The notes below the pieces were generated by a model. It saw only the letters and a program-made list of their open reading frames with translations. It ran no database searches and was not told the DNA's origin. Source: Blautia sp. SC05B48 (GTDB lineage Bacteria > Bacillota > Clostridia > Lachnospirales > Lachnospiraceae). From it: a DNA stretch of 64,000 nt. Below are positions 18,683-27,052 of the stretch, piece after piece; position 1 is the stretch's first letter, and the number at the start of each line of letters is the position of its first letter. The stretch is from assembly GCF_005848555.1 (NCBI RefSeq), contig NZ_CP040518.1:496001-560000 (forward strand). Direction: 5' to 3'. A program made the translations under genes and the position numbers.

Positions 18683-20200
18683 TCACTTTTCCTCCTCATT
18701 TCTCATTATAGGTTCAAGAGATTTATAGAGATTTAAATAGGTTTTATAGGTTTTCTCATAAACATCCCGGTTTTCCGGGTTCGGTTCATGTCTTCTTGTT
18801 TCCTTTACCGTAAGGCGGATAGCCTCATCATAGTCCTGATACATTCCAACGCCAACACCTGCCAGAATGGCTGCACCAAGTGTTGTTGCCGTATCAGAGG
18901 ACGGCACTACGATAGGTTTTCCTGTGATATCGGATTTGATCTGTGTCCAGAGAAGAGAATTTGCAGAGCCTCCCATTGCACGGAGAACTTCCACATCTGC
19001 TCCTGCTTCCTTTGCCACCTCAAGGTTGTGTCTCAGAGAAAGTGCTACGCCTTCCATACAGGCACGTACCATATGGCCCTTGGTCTTGGAAAAGTCCAGT
19101 CCGTAGAATACGCCCTTTGCATTGGGATTCCAGATTGGAGAACGCTCACCGGACATATATGGAAGAAATACCACTCCGTCACTGCCTGGCGCGATTCTTT
19201 CCGCTATCTCATTGAGCTGGTTCAGAGAAGAGCCTTTTTCCCCTGCTACAGAACGCTCATAATCTGCAAACTCACGTTCAAACCAGCGCATGACACCACC
19301 ACCTCCGGTGGTTCCTCCCTGAAGGAGCCACTGTCCCGGAACCACGTGATAGCCAAGGATCAGTCTGGGATCTGCCTTGTACTCATCCATGCAGATGCTC
19401 ATTCCGCCGGCCTGTCCGCCTTGCTCCTGTGTCTCACCCGGATGGATCACTCCGGCCCCCAGTGTTCCGCATGCCGCATCCAGACCACCGGCAACAACCG
19501 GTATTCCCACAGCAAGGCCGGATTCCTCCGCCGCCTTCTCTGTAACAGTTCCCACAACATGATCACAGGCACAGATCTCAGGAAGAAATTCCATGGGAAT
19601 CCCAAGTTTTCTGCACATATCCTCATCCCAGGCTGCCTTTCTCATGTCAAAGCAATGCAGGCCATAGCCCTGGGAAACATCCTGGCTCATCACACCTGTC
19701 AGCTTATATGCAATGTAGCTGTTAGACTGCAGGATCTTGTGGATCCTTTGGTACACCTCCGGGAGATTTTCCTTATACCAGAGGATCTTTGCAGTTGTGT
19801 AGGACGGCTGAAGGGAATTACCGGATACTTCAAAAATCTGCTCTGCCCCGATCTCTTCATTCAGTCTGTCACAGATAGACTGTGCTCTGGTATCCATCCA
19901 GATCGGAGTGTTTGTCAGTACATTTCCGTCCTTATCCATGGCAATGGCTGACCAGCTCTGGCCGTCAATACCGATGCCTGCGATCTCCTCAGGTGCTATC
20001 CCCGCTTTTTGGATGGCCTTCTTTACCGCCTGACAGACAGCACTCCACCATTCTTCCGGATCCTGTTCTGCCCAGCCCTCCTTCGGATAGTAAACCGGAT
20101 AATCGCCGTTGGCCGCAGCCACAACCATTCCCGATTTTTCAAAAACCGCAACCTTACAGGCACTGGTGCCGATATCAATACCTAATAAATATGGTTTCAT
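18683..20200 (-). CDS. Xylulokinase-like FGGY kinase
   Basis: 505 residues of the FGGY family, XylB-like. The N-terminal phosphate loop is GIDIGTSACK, the sugar-binding region is GIDGQSWSA, and WMDTRA matches the xylulokinase segment around the catalytic Asp. AMGGSANS near the C terminus is the second phosphate loop. The ATG lies within the TAA of the LacI gene (TAATG junction). With a GatD-like dehydrogenase in the same operon, a route from polyol to ketose to ketose phosphate is likely. D-xylulose is only one possible substrate. Confidence 0.87.
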   Translation of the reverse strand: MKPYLLGIDIGTSACKVAVFEKSGMVVAAANGDYPVYYPKEGWAEQDPEEWWSAVCQAVKKAIQKAGIAPEEIAGIGIDGQSWSAIAMDKDGNVLTNTPIWMDTRAQSICDRLNEEIGAEQIFEVSGNSLQPSYTTAKILWYKENLPEVYQRIHKILQSNSYIAYKLTGVMSQDVSQGYGLHCFDMRKAAWDEDMCRKLGIPMEFLPEICACDHVVGTVTEKAAEESGLAVGIPVVAGGLDAACGTLGAGVIHPGETQEQGGQAGGMSICMDEYKADPRLILGYHVVPGQWLLQGGTTGGGGVMRWFEREFADYERSVAGEKGSSLNQLNEIAERIAPGSDGVVFLPYMSGERSPIWNPNAKGVFYGLDFSKTKGHMVRACMEGVALSLRHNLEVAKEAGADVEVLRAMGGSANSLLWTQIKSDITGKPIVVPSSDTATTLGAAILAGVGVGMYQDYDEAIRLTVKETRRHEPNPENRDVYEKTYKTYLNLYKSLEPIMRNEEEK

Positions 20201-21225
20201 TATAGATTCTCCTTCTCGTCCAGCACACGGACGGATTTTCCCATGATGATCTCTGCGCCAAGCTTCTCCGTGATCGGTTCTGTTTCTTCACTTGCAGCCT
20301 CTTCCAGTCGTTTCAGCATGATTCCCGCCACTTCTCCGGCAATCCCCTGTGTAGGCTGTGCCACAATGGTAAGCTTGGGATTGCATGCTCTGGCAAACTG
20401 CAGATTGTCAAAGCCGATCATAGACAGCTGTTCCGGGATCTTAAGACCCAGCTCATTCATCCCGATCACCGCCCCCATGGTCATCTCATAGTTGGTAACA
20501 AACACAGCCGTCATATCCGGATTGTCCGCAACAAGCTTCTCAATTCCCTGCACACCGCCCTGAATGGTATAATCGCCGTGATAGATCAGAGATTCCCGTA
20601 CCGGTATATTTTCTTTTTCGTATGCATTGCGGTACCCCTGGAGACGTTCCTGAGCTGTGGAAATTTCCTCCGGTCCGCCAATGATCCCGATCTTACGGTG
20701 TCCTGCCTGAAAAAAAACTCTCATTGCGTCCTCAGCCGCCTTCTCGTTGTCTACAAGAACACTGTCACAGGAAAGCTCCCGGATCCTGCGGTCAATGAGT
20801 ACGATGGGCTTTCCGGTTTTCTGGAATTTTTTCAGATGATTGCCTTCCGCATCCACCGGCATGCTGATGATCCCGTCCACACGCTTCCGGCTTAAAAACT
20901 CCACTGCATCCCGCTCCAGTCTCTTATCGGTACGGCAGTCACAGACAATGGTCGCATATCCATGACTCCTTAAGACATCCTCCATCCCTGTGATGATCTC
21001 CGCGCAAAAGGTATTGTTAAGCTCCGGGATCACCACGCCGATGGTCTTGGTAGCATTGGTCTTAAGCCCTCTGGCCACCTCATTAACCTCATAATGCAGC
21101 TCCTGAATGGCCTCCTCGATCTTTATTCTGTTTTTTTCTCTTACGTTTCCGCCGTTAAAATAAGAAGAAATCGTTGCGAGCCCAAGTCCGGTCCGCCTGG
21201 CAATATCTTTCATGGTTGCTGCCAT
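20200..21225 (-). CDS. LacI-family transcriptional regulator
   Basis: 341 residues. The N-terminal helix-turn-helix MKDIARRTGLGLATISSYFN carries the hinge motif region (ARGLKTN) near residue 60, and a periplasmic-binding-protein-like effector domain follows. The chosen ATG at 21225 has GGAG upstream; a downstream ATG four codons in is also possible. It is the second gene of the operon it probably controls, and a matching operator with a central CG (GAAACGTTTC) lies at the operon promoter, so autoregulation is likely. Confidence 0.92.
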   Translation of the reverse strand: MAATMKDIARRTGLGLATISSYFNGGNVREKNRIKIEEAIQELHYEVNEVARGLKTNATKTIGVVIPELNNTFCAEIITGMEDVLRSHGYATIVCDCRTDKRLERDAVEFLSRKRVDGIISMPVDAEGNHLKKFQKTGKPIVLIDRRIRELSCDSVLVDNEKAAEDAMRVFFQAGHRKIGIIGGPEEISTAQERLQGYRNAYEKENIPVRESLIYHGDYTIQGGVQGIEKLVADNPDMTAVFVTNYEMTMGAVIGMNELGLKIPEQLSMIGFDNLQFARACNPKLTIVAQPTQGIAGEVAGIMLKRLEEAASEETEPITEKLGAEIIMGKSVRVLDEKENL

Positions 21226-21259
21226 ACAGATCACTCCGTTTCTGTTTTTTTACAGAAGA

Positions 21260-22111
21260 TCATTCTGCCTTTCCATCACAGCCGCAAACCTTCATACGCG
21301 CCTCAACCAGCTCCTTCACTGCCTGGATCGCTTTCTTTCCGTATGCCTTCGGATCGATGGTGTTCTCATTCTCTGCAAAGGTTTCCTTCACCGCCCTGGA
21401 ATATGCGGCACGGAGCTCTGTTGCAAAATTAACCTTACAGATACCACGTTTTACACAGTCTCTGACATCCTCATCACTGAGTCCGGATGCCCCGTGAAGA
21501 ACAAGGGGGATATCTACGACTTTGCGGATCTCGCTTAAGCGTTCCTTGTCAAGAACCGGTGTTCCTACGTAGAAACCATGTGCGGTTCCGATGGCAACTG
21601 CCAGGGAAGTAACACCTGTACGCTCCACGAATTCCTTCGCCTCCTGCGGGTCGGTGTTAGTGTCCGCCTCAGCCTCAAGATCATCCTCTTTACCACCGAC
21701 CTTACCGAGCTCAGCCTCACATGGGATATCCAGGGCTGCTGCCACATCCGCAACTCTCCTGGTCTCTCTGATATTATCCTCAAAATCCAGCTTGGAACCA
21801 TCGATCATCACAGAGGTATAACCTGCATGCATTGCCTGCATCGCAAGCGCAAAACTGCTGCCGTGGTCAAGATGAAGGCATACCGGAACGGAAGCCTTGG
21901 CTGCCTCTGCTGCTACGATCGCAGCGTAAGTCTCAACCGTACCATATTTAACAGTAGAAGGTGTTGTCTGGATCATAACCGGTGCTTTCAGTTCCTCAGC
22001 TGCCTGGATGATCGCCTTCACCATCTCCATATTCTCTGCGTTGAATGCTCCTACTGCATATCCGCCCTTCTGTGCCTTTAACAGCATTTCCTTCGATGTA
22101 ACCAGTGGCAT
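21260..22111 (-). CDS. Class II fructose/tagatose-bisphosphate aldolase family protein
   Basis: 283 residues from the ATG at 22111, chosen because AAGGAGGAG lies upstream and the first residues MPLVTSKEML match the family; a longer frame reads back through the operator and promoter and is not credible. Zinc ligands can be seen in LHLDHG (near residue 80), in an AHG segment, and in LHGASGLSD (near residue 210), which also contains the phosphate loop. It cleaves a ketose bisphosphate to two triose phosphates. Being first in the operon with a PfkB kinase suggests a GatY/Fba-like role. Confidence 0.92.
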   Translation of the reverse strand: MPLVTSKEMLLKAQKGGYAVGAFNAENMEMVKAIIQAAEELKAPVMIQTTPSTVKYGTVETYAAIVAAEAAKASVPVCLHLDHGSSFALAMQAMHAGYTSVMIDGSKLDFEDNIRETRRVADVAAALDIPCEAELGKVGGKEDDLEAEADTNTDPQEAKEFVERTGVTSLAVAIGTAHGFYVGTPVLDKERLSEIRKVVDIPLVLHGASGLSDEDVRDCVKRGICKVNFATELRAAYSRAVKETFAENENTIDPKAYGKKAIQAVKELVEARMKVCGCDGKAE

Positions 22112-22174
22112 AATCTTCTCCTCCTTGGAATCATTGTGTTTGTTTTGTATTATTTCCTCATTTGGTCCAGAAAC

Positions 22175-22186
22175 CGAAACGTTTCC
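22175..22186. promoter_or_regulatory. LacI-type operator
   Basis: The palindrome GAAACGTTTC, extended to CGAAACGTTTCCG, sits just downstream of the -10 box of the leftward operon promoter. This is the classic form bound by LacI-family repressors with a central CG. The LacI gene of this operon is the best candidate; CcpA-type binding is a weaker alternative. Confidence 0.8.
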
Positions 22187-22196
22187 GTTTGAGTTC

Positions 22197-22225
22197 ATCA
22201 TAGCGCTCCATACGTTTTCTGTCAA
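22197..22225 (-). promoter_or_regulatory. Sigma-70 promoter of the aldolase-LacI-kinase operon
   Basis: The -35 TTGACA (22225-22220) and -10 TATGAT (22202-22197) are separated by exactly 17 bases on the minus strand. Transcription would start about 80 bases before the aldolase ATG, inside or next to the LacI operator. Confidence 0.85.
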
Positions 22226-22261
22226 CCATAAAATTTTCATCATTTACAGGAAAATATTCCC

Positions 22262-22290
22262 TTGAAAAGAAGACCAAATACCGTTAGATT
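22262..22290 (+). promoter_or_regulatory. Possible promoter of the FucU-type gene, with long leader
   Basis: TTGAAA and TAGATT are 17 bases apart on the plus strand; the -10 is weak. Transcription from here would give a leader of about 155 bases. That leader contains a long-range inverted repeat (TTCGGAAAT near 22350 with ATTTCCGAA near 22410), which could fold before the ribosome binding site. No known riboswitch was recognised. Confidence 0.35.
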
Positions 22291-22452
22291 AATTAGTATG
22301 AGTTCTAAAGCCTGTGGCCGGGCAGGTCTGTCTGATACTACCGGCGTCATAACAGTTTCGGAAATCCATGTATCCTGTTCTGATCACCTGAGCCTGATGC
22401 TGTAATTTCCGAAATGCTGTAAGTACACAATGATCTTAGGAGGATATGAACT

Positions 22453-22899
22453 ATGTTAAAAGGAATTCCAGAAATCTTATCACCAGAATTACTGAAGGTT
22501 TTATGTGAGATGGGACACAGTGACCGTCTTGTTATCGCTGACGGAAACTTCCCTGTAGAATCCATGGGAAAAAATGCCATCACCATCCGCTGTGACGGAC
22601 ATGGCGTTCCGGAGATCCTGGATGCCATCCTGAAGCTCTTCCCGCTGGATACCTATGTAGAGCATCCGGTAAACCTGATGGAAGTAATGCCTGGTGATAC
22701 TGTAGAGACACCGATCTGGGATACATATAAAGAAATCGTTTCCAAGCATGACGAGCGTGGCGAAAAAGCTGTCGGAAACATCGAGCGTTTCGCATTCTAT
22801 GACGAAGCAAAAACTGCATACTGCATCATCTCCACAAGTGAGAAAGCACTTTATGCCAACATCATGCTTCAGAAAGGCGTTGTGATCAACAACGACTGA
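22453..22899 (+). CDS. fucU: RbsD/FucU family sugar mutarotase
   Basis: 148 residues. MLKGIPEILSPELLKVLCEMGHSD and IADGNFP carry the RbsD/FucU signature (His near residue 22 and the Asp-Gly-Asn segment), and IRCDGHGVPEIL is typical of FucU more than of RbsD. It interconverts the anomers of free sugars such as L-fucose. An AGGAGG lies about 8 bases before the ATG. It diverges from the LacI operon and is isolated, but is near the isomerase-kinase genes. That proximity suggests L-fucose or a related deoxy sugar as one substrate of the region. Confidence 0.85.
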   Translation: MLKGIPEILSPELLKVLCEMGHSDRLVIADGNFPVESMGKNAITIRCDGHGVPEILDAILKLFPLDTYVEHPVNLMEVMPGDTVETPIWDTYKEIVSKHDERGEKAVGNIERFAFYDEAKTAYCIISTSEKALYANIMLQKGVVINND

Positions 22900-22950
22900 T
22901 CTTTCTTTTGAACTGCCTGATATAATCATATATAATACACTTATTCAACC

Positions 22951-23009
22951 AAAACATAAAACGCCCGGATCTGGCTTGAAACATTCCAGATCCGGGCGTT
23001 TTATGTTTT
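22951..23009. terminator. Perfect 24-bp bidirectional terminator
   Basis: Two perfectly complementary 24-base arms (starting AAAACATAAAACGCCC) surround an 11-base loop. A runs and T runs flank a GC-rich core, so it works in both directions between the converging mutarotase and protease genes. Confidence 0.92.
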
Positions 23010-23016
23010 GACACTT

Positions 23017-25968
23017 TTATCTCTTTGCTGCTTTTGCGGCATATCCTCCGCAGAGTACTTTTCCACCGGAGGTTTTTATCCCTGCACGCACCGCATAGTA
23101 ATACGTTGTTCCCTTTTTTGCGGTCTTATCCTCAAAGGAAGAACTGCTGCCTCCGGAAACTGTACTGATCTTTTTCCATGACCCCTTTCCAGTCTTACGG
23201 TAGATCTGATAGCAATCTGCTTTCTTCTGCGCTTTCCAGCAGATTTTCAGCCCCCTGGAGGTCTTCCTGACACAGGATATCTTCTGGAGTTCCGGATAAG
23301 ACAGGATATAGCTACTTGCCTGATATCCTCCTAAAACTTTTTTCCCGTCTACCTTCTTATATGGTCTCACAGCATAAGCGTAGGAGGTGATTCCCTCAAT
23401 CTCCGTATCCTTCCAGGACAATACTTTGTTGTTAACGGTTCCGATCCGAACCCAGCTTTTCCCCTGAAGCTTCCGGTAGATATGATAGCCACTGGCTCCG
23501 GAAACCTTCTTCCAGGATACCCTGTTACATGGTCCGCTGACAGCCTCCGCCACTGCACGGGCCTTCCCCAGTTCCGCTTTTGCTGCTAACGGTGGAGATG
23601 CAGCTCCATAAACCGTATTCTTTCCGGAACGTACATAAGAAGCCCTGATCCTGTACGTATAAGTGCTTCCTGTTTTCACTGCAGTATCCTGCCAGGTCAC
23701 TACATCTGCTGTCACGGTTGCCATTTTTTTTGAATTTCCGCTTTCATCCCGGCGATAGATATCATAACGATTGCAGCCGGGAACTACTTTCCAGGAGATC
23801 CGAATCCTGTTAAATGCGCCGGAAACCAGCTTTACACCTGTGGTCTGACGAAGCTTCACCGTAACCTTACAGGTAGCCCGGATCCCCCTGGCATTTTTTC
23901 CGTAGCAGGTTATGGTTGCTGTTCCCGGATTTTTTGCAGTAACAACGCCGCTTCCATTTACAGCAGCCACACTGGTATCTGAGCTTTCCCAGACAATGCC
24001 GGAAGCATCCATCTCGGATCTGGTAGCTGAAGCACTCAGTGTTTTATGATCTCCGGAATACAGATCTATCTCAGACGAAGAAAGCTGTATCCTCGCAGCG
24101 CTGCTCAGAGTCCTGGTGTGCGCCTTGATCCTCGGAGTTACCGATGGATTAAATTCAACCGCATCCATCCAGGTATCCTCCGCATTATATCGCAGAAAAC
24201 TCTGACCGGATACGATAGACGGAGAAAAGCTGCACCAGCCATAACTGACCTCTGCCTCCACACAGTATTTTATATATGTGCTTCCTGCATTTGTCACCAC
24301 AATAGAATACAGACTGTTCTGGCTGAGCAGAACCTCCGGGATCTGAAAAGTCATAACCCCGGCCATCGGCTGACTGCAGGAAACCGGTGTGGAATACGCC
24401 GGTGTTCCACTGGTAGGATCACTGGCATCCTTCAGATTTGTGTATACCTGCACAGTATAGGAATTATTGTCAGACATGGAGCTAAGAGTCACCTCGCCAA
24501 GCGATTCCGCTTTTCCGTTTCCTGCACTGGCACGAAAAACCGTAGACAGCTGTTCCCCTGCATACATGCGGATAGAACCAAGCCCCGACGTTCCGTCATA
24601 AAAATAATTGTTTCTATATTTCGGTGTATTGACAGCCGTAGCCGCAACCAGCTCACTGACAGACTTATCCTCATAGGACATGTAAAAATATCCGGATTTT
24701 CCCCAGCCTGTACCCCAGCTGTTCTTAACGATCCAGGCTCCGTCTCCCTTTACCTTGGAAGATGCCCGGAAATTCTTTGCAGAATAATTGTCATCCCACC
24801 CCACCACTGTAACTACATGATTCACGTTCTTGGTGCTGGCAGGATAGGAATAGGCCGCTGTACTTGCATTGTAATAGGCATTCTGTGCGTTATACATCAC
24901 AGTGACCGAATTATTTGCAACCAGAAGCTTCTTCATGGCATTTACGGAATAATCGGAAAAATAGGCATTTTTCAGATAAGCAGCTGCATTGTACGCCTTG
25001 GATGCGACAGGAGTCACACCGGTTTTCTGTGTATGTGTGGAATCTGTAGCCAGAGGCACATCCGCTTCTGTTGTCATTCCGGACCAGGTGCTCAGAAACA
25101 TAGAAGCCAGAAGATCATTTCCACCCTCATGATAATCTACGTTTCCTTTATCATCTGTCCCCATATGCTTATTGACATCCCCGTAGGTATTTCCAAGTGG
25201 GTCATTCTTTCTGTTTGCAAAAAAATACGCCAGATGCTCTTCCGACAAATCATAAGTTCCAAGCCCCTGGGCCAGAAACGAGGTTTCCAGAAGAGAGGCC
25301 ATTCCAAATGCCCAGCACATACCGTAGGGCTCCTGATTCTTTACGGAAGTGACATATCCCTGATCCGCTGCATTATAATAGGACGGATAGGCCGCAGCTC
25401 TTCCCATAGGTACCTCATCCACATCATTTCCGATCTCCACAGCGGTGGAATAAGAGGTCAAATTATCAAAGGGTGCCAGCTGTTCCTGCTCCTCTTCCTC
25501 CGTAAGCGGACGGCCCTTGATATATTCGATGCCGGACTCACCACTGTCTGAGGCATCCCCGAAGCTCTCCTCACCGTCACCCAAGGTATCCTCCTGGGAA
25601 TCAGAAGACAATCCTTCTGATGTTTCAGGAGTCTCTGTATCCTCCTCGGAGCTCTGCAAGGCTATATCCTTGGTATCCCCATCGGCTGCCTCTGCAATAT
25701 CCTCTGTCTGTTCATCCGGGATACCGGTGTTCTCTGTGGTATTCCCTTCTGCGGTGTTCCCTTCTGCGGTTTCCGTTGTATCCTCTGCTTCCGCCGACTG
25801 CGTCTGTGTATCTTTTGACCATTCTTCATTGAAGCCTTCCGCAGAATCACTGAAGCCTTCCACATCGGCTGCCATGACCGGAACCTGGCTGCCCGCAACT
25901 GCCACACACAGGAGAAGCGGCAATAATTTCTTCCTGACAAGCTGTAATCTCTTCACAAAACTCTCCAT
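23017..25968 (-). CDS. Secreted papain-like (C1) cysteine protease with Ig-like and fibronectin-type repeats
   Basis: 983 residues. A signal peptide ends near residue 33 (VPVMA); an acidic Glu/Ser/Thr-rich linker follows (about 35-165), then a C1A peptidase domain with catalytic C218 (YGMCWAF), H383 (NHVVTVVGW) and N415 (VKNSWGTGWG). A beta-rich segment follows, then a Big_2-like bacterial Ig domain (about 635-715) and three FN3-like repeats (717-983). There is no LPXTG or C-terminal membrane segment, so it is probably released or held non-covalently. The gene for an SH3/repeat membrane protein precedes it by 27 bases, suggesting a shared cell-surface role. Substrates are unknown. Confidence 0.88.
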   Translation of the reverse strand: MESFVKRLQLVRKKLLPLLLCVAVAGSQVPVMAADVEGFSDSAEGFNEEWSKDTQTQSAEAEDTTETAEGNTAEGNTTENTGIPDEQTEDIAEAADGDTKDIALQSSEEDTETPETSEGLSSDSQEDTLGDGEESFGDASDSGESGIEYIKGRPLTEEEEQEQLAPFDNLTSYSTAVEIGNDVDEVPMGRAAAYPSYYNAADQGYVTSVKNQEPYGMCWAFGMASLLETSFLAQGLGTYDLSEEHLAYFFANRKNDPLGNTYGDVNKHMGTDDKGNVDYHEGGNDLLASMFLSTWSGMTTEADVPLATDSTHTQKTGVTPVASKAYNAAAYLKNAYFSDYSVNAMKKLLVANNSVTVMYNAQNAYYNASTAAYSYPASTKNVNHVVTVVGWDDNYSAKNFRASSKVKGDGAWIVKNSWGTGWGKSGYFYMSYEDKSVSELVAATAVNTPKYRNNYFYDGTSGLGSIRMYAGEQLSTVFRASAGNGKAESLGEVTLSSMSDNNSYTVQVYTNLKDASDPTSGTPAYSTPVSCSQPMAGVMTFQIPEVLLSQNSLYSIVVTNAGSTYIKYCVEAEVSYGWCSFSPSIVSGQSFLRYNAEDTWMDAVEFNPSVTPRIKAHTRTLSSAARIQLSSSEIDLYSGDHKTLSASATRSEMDASGIVWESSDTSVAAVNGSGVVTAKNPGTATITCYGKNARGIRATCKVTVKLRQTTGVKLVSGAFNRIRISWKVVPGCNRYDIYRRDESGNSKKMATVTADVVTWQDTAVKTGSTYTYRIRASYVRSGKNTVYGAASPPLAAKAELGKARAVAEAVSGPCNRVSWKKVSGASGYHIYRKLQGKSWVRIGTVNNKVLSWKDTEIEGITSYAYAVRPYKKVDGKKVLGGYQASSYILSYPELQKISCVRKTSRGLKICWKAQKKADCYQIYRKTGKGSWKKISTVSGGSSSSFEDKTAKKGTTYYYAVRAGIKTSGGKVLCGGYAAKAAKR

Positions 25969-25995
25969 TTTTCTTATATTGATCTGGTCTATCTG

Positions 25996-26928
25996 TTAAC
26001 GTTTCTTCAAATGATAACCCAGAATTCCGATTACTGCAAGTACTGTTGCGATCCCGATCCAGATAAACGGACTTTTATACCAGGAATTTTCTTCTTTAAA
26101 GGATGTAGCAGCCGTGCCATTGACCGGCTTGGTGACAGCTTCTTCCGCATAATCTCCATCTTCTGTTGTTCCCTCCGCTGCAGGCGGTCCCTGGACCTCA
26201 CCGCTCTGAGCCTGTGAGCTGCCTGTTCTGTCCGACGCCGCAGGTGGTCCCTGGACCTCGCCTCTCTGAGCCTGCGAGCTGTCTGTGCTGTCCGTCCCTG
26301 CAGACGTTCCCTGTCCTTCGCCATTCTGAGACTGCAAACTCCCCGTGCTGTCCGTCCCTGCAGACGCTCCCTGTCCTTCGCCATTCTGAGCCTGTGAGCT
26401 GCCTGTGCTGTCCGTCCCTGCAGACGTTCCCGGTCTTTCGCCATTCTGAGCCTGAGCGCTGCCTGTGCTGTCCGTCCCTGCTGCTTCCCCCTGAGTCTCG
26501 CCGGCTGAAAAGTTCTGTGTATCGGATGTTCCTCCCTGCTTCACTCCGGAAGTCTCTTTCTCCGTGCTCCCTGCGATTCCGGCCTTCACCAGCTCCGCAT
26601 CCCTTGAGGGCCGCAGCTCCTCCAGCGGCACATAACCGTATCTGCCATTATACTCTGTATATCCCCAGGTTTCACCATTCTTCTCTGTCTCCCCTTCGAT
26701 ATGCAGGACAGTACCATCCTTTACCGTCTTATCATTGAGCTTTTCACCTTTTTCATCGGTGGAAGGATAGATATCCACACCAACTCCGCCGGAATCCACA
26801 GTCATATAATAATCTGTGGTATCTGCCGGAGCCTCCACCTTCACTACAACCGACTTGTCCGCATACACCGGAACACTCATACTCAGCACCAGCATTCCTG
26901 CCAGAAGCACACCTTTGCACCTTCTCAT
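25996..26928 (-). CDS. SH3-domain surface protein with 20-residue repeats and C-terminal membrane anchor
   Basis: 310 residues from the ATG at 26928, which has GGAGG eight bases upstream; a TTG 18 bases upstream is less likely. A signal peptide ends near VPVYA; next come an SH3b-like domain (GVGVDIYPSTDEKG to RYGYVPLEELRPS), then about five Gly/Ser/Thr/Gln-rich 20-residue repeats (GTDSTGSSQAQNGEGQG type), and a C-terminal transmembrane helix followed by HLKKR. The SH3b domain suggests binding to cell-wall peptides. It is probably co-transcribed with the protease gene downstream. Confidence 0.82.
   Translation of the reverse strand: MRRCKGVLLAGMLVLSMSVPVYADKSVVVKVEAPADTTDYYMTVDSGGVGVDIYPSTDEKGEKLNDKTVKDGTVLHIEGETEKNGETWGYTEYNGRYGYVPLEELRPSRDAELVKAGIAGSTEKETSGVKQGGTSDTQNFSAGETQGEAAGTDSTGSAQAQNGERPGTSAGTDSTGSSQAQNGEGQGASAGTDSTGSLQSQNGEGQGTSAGTDSTDSSQAQRGEVQGPPAASDRTGSSQAQSGEVQGPPAAEGTTEDGDYAEEAVTKPVNGTAATSFKEENSWYKSPFIWIGIATVLAVIGILGYHLKKR
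26161..26500 (-). repeat. 60-bp in-frame tandem repeats in the SH3 protein gene
   Basis: Units with exact 60-base period begin at about 26161, 26221, 26281, 26341, 26401 and 26461; the outer ones have diverged. Each encodes 20 residues. The repeat is likely to vary in copy number by slippage or recombination. Confidence 0.9.
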
Positions 26929-27052
26929 TGCTCTTTCCTCCTTCAAAAAATCTTACTGCCATTCTATATGCATAAAATCCCCCTATATTTCTCTTTTGCC
27001 TTGGCTCCGAAATATAAGAGGATCTTATCATTTGTTATATCCAGTATCTTTT

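Noticed and set aside
22112-22243. Forty-four-codon N-terminal extension of the aldolase
   Set aside because: It runs back through the LacI operator and the -10/-35 boxes, and the family's N terminus starts at the ATG at 22111 with an AAGGAGG.
24046-25551. A 501-codon open frame on the plus strand
   Set aside because: It is antisense to the papain-like protease gene, which has a signal peptide, catalytic triad and good ribosome binding site. The plus frame has no family resemblance and is Cys/His/Ile-rich, as antisense shadows usually are.
26161-26500. Regular 60-bp repeats considered as a CRISPR array
   Set aside because: They are contiguous with no unique spacers, are in frame, and encode 20-residue Gly/Ser/Gln repeats of a surface protein. 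No cas genes are near.
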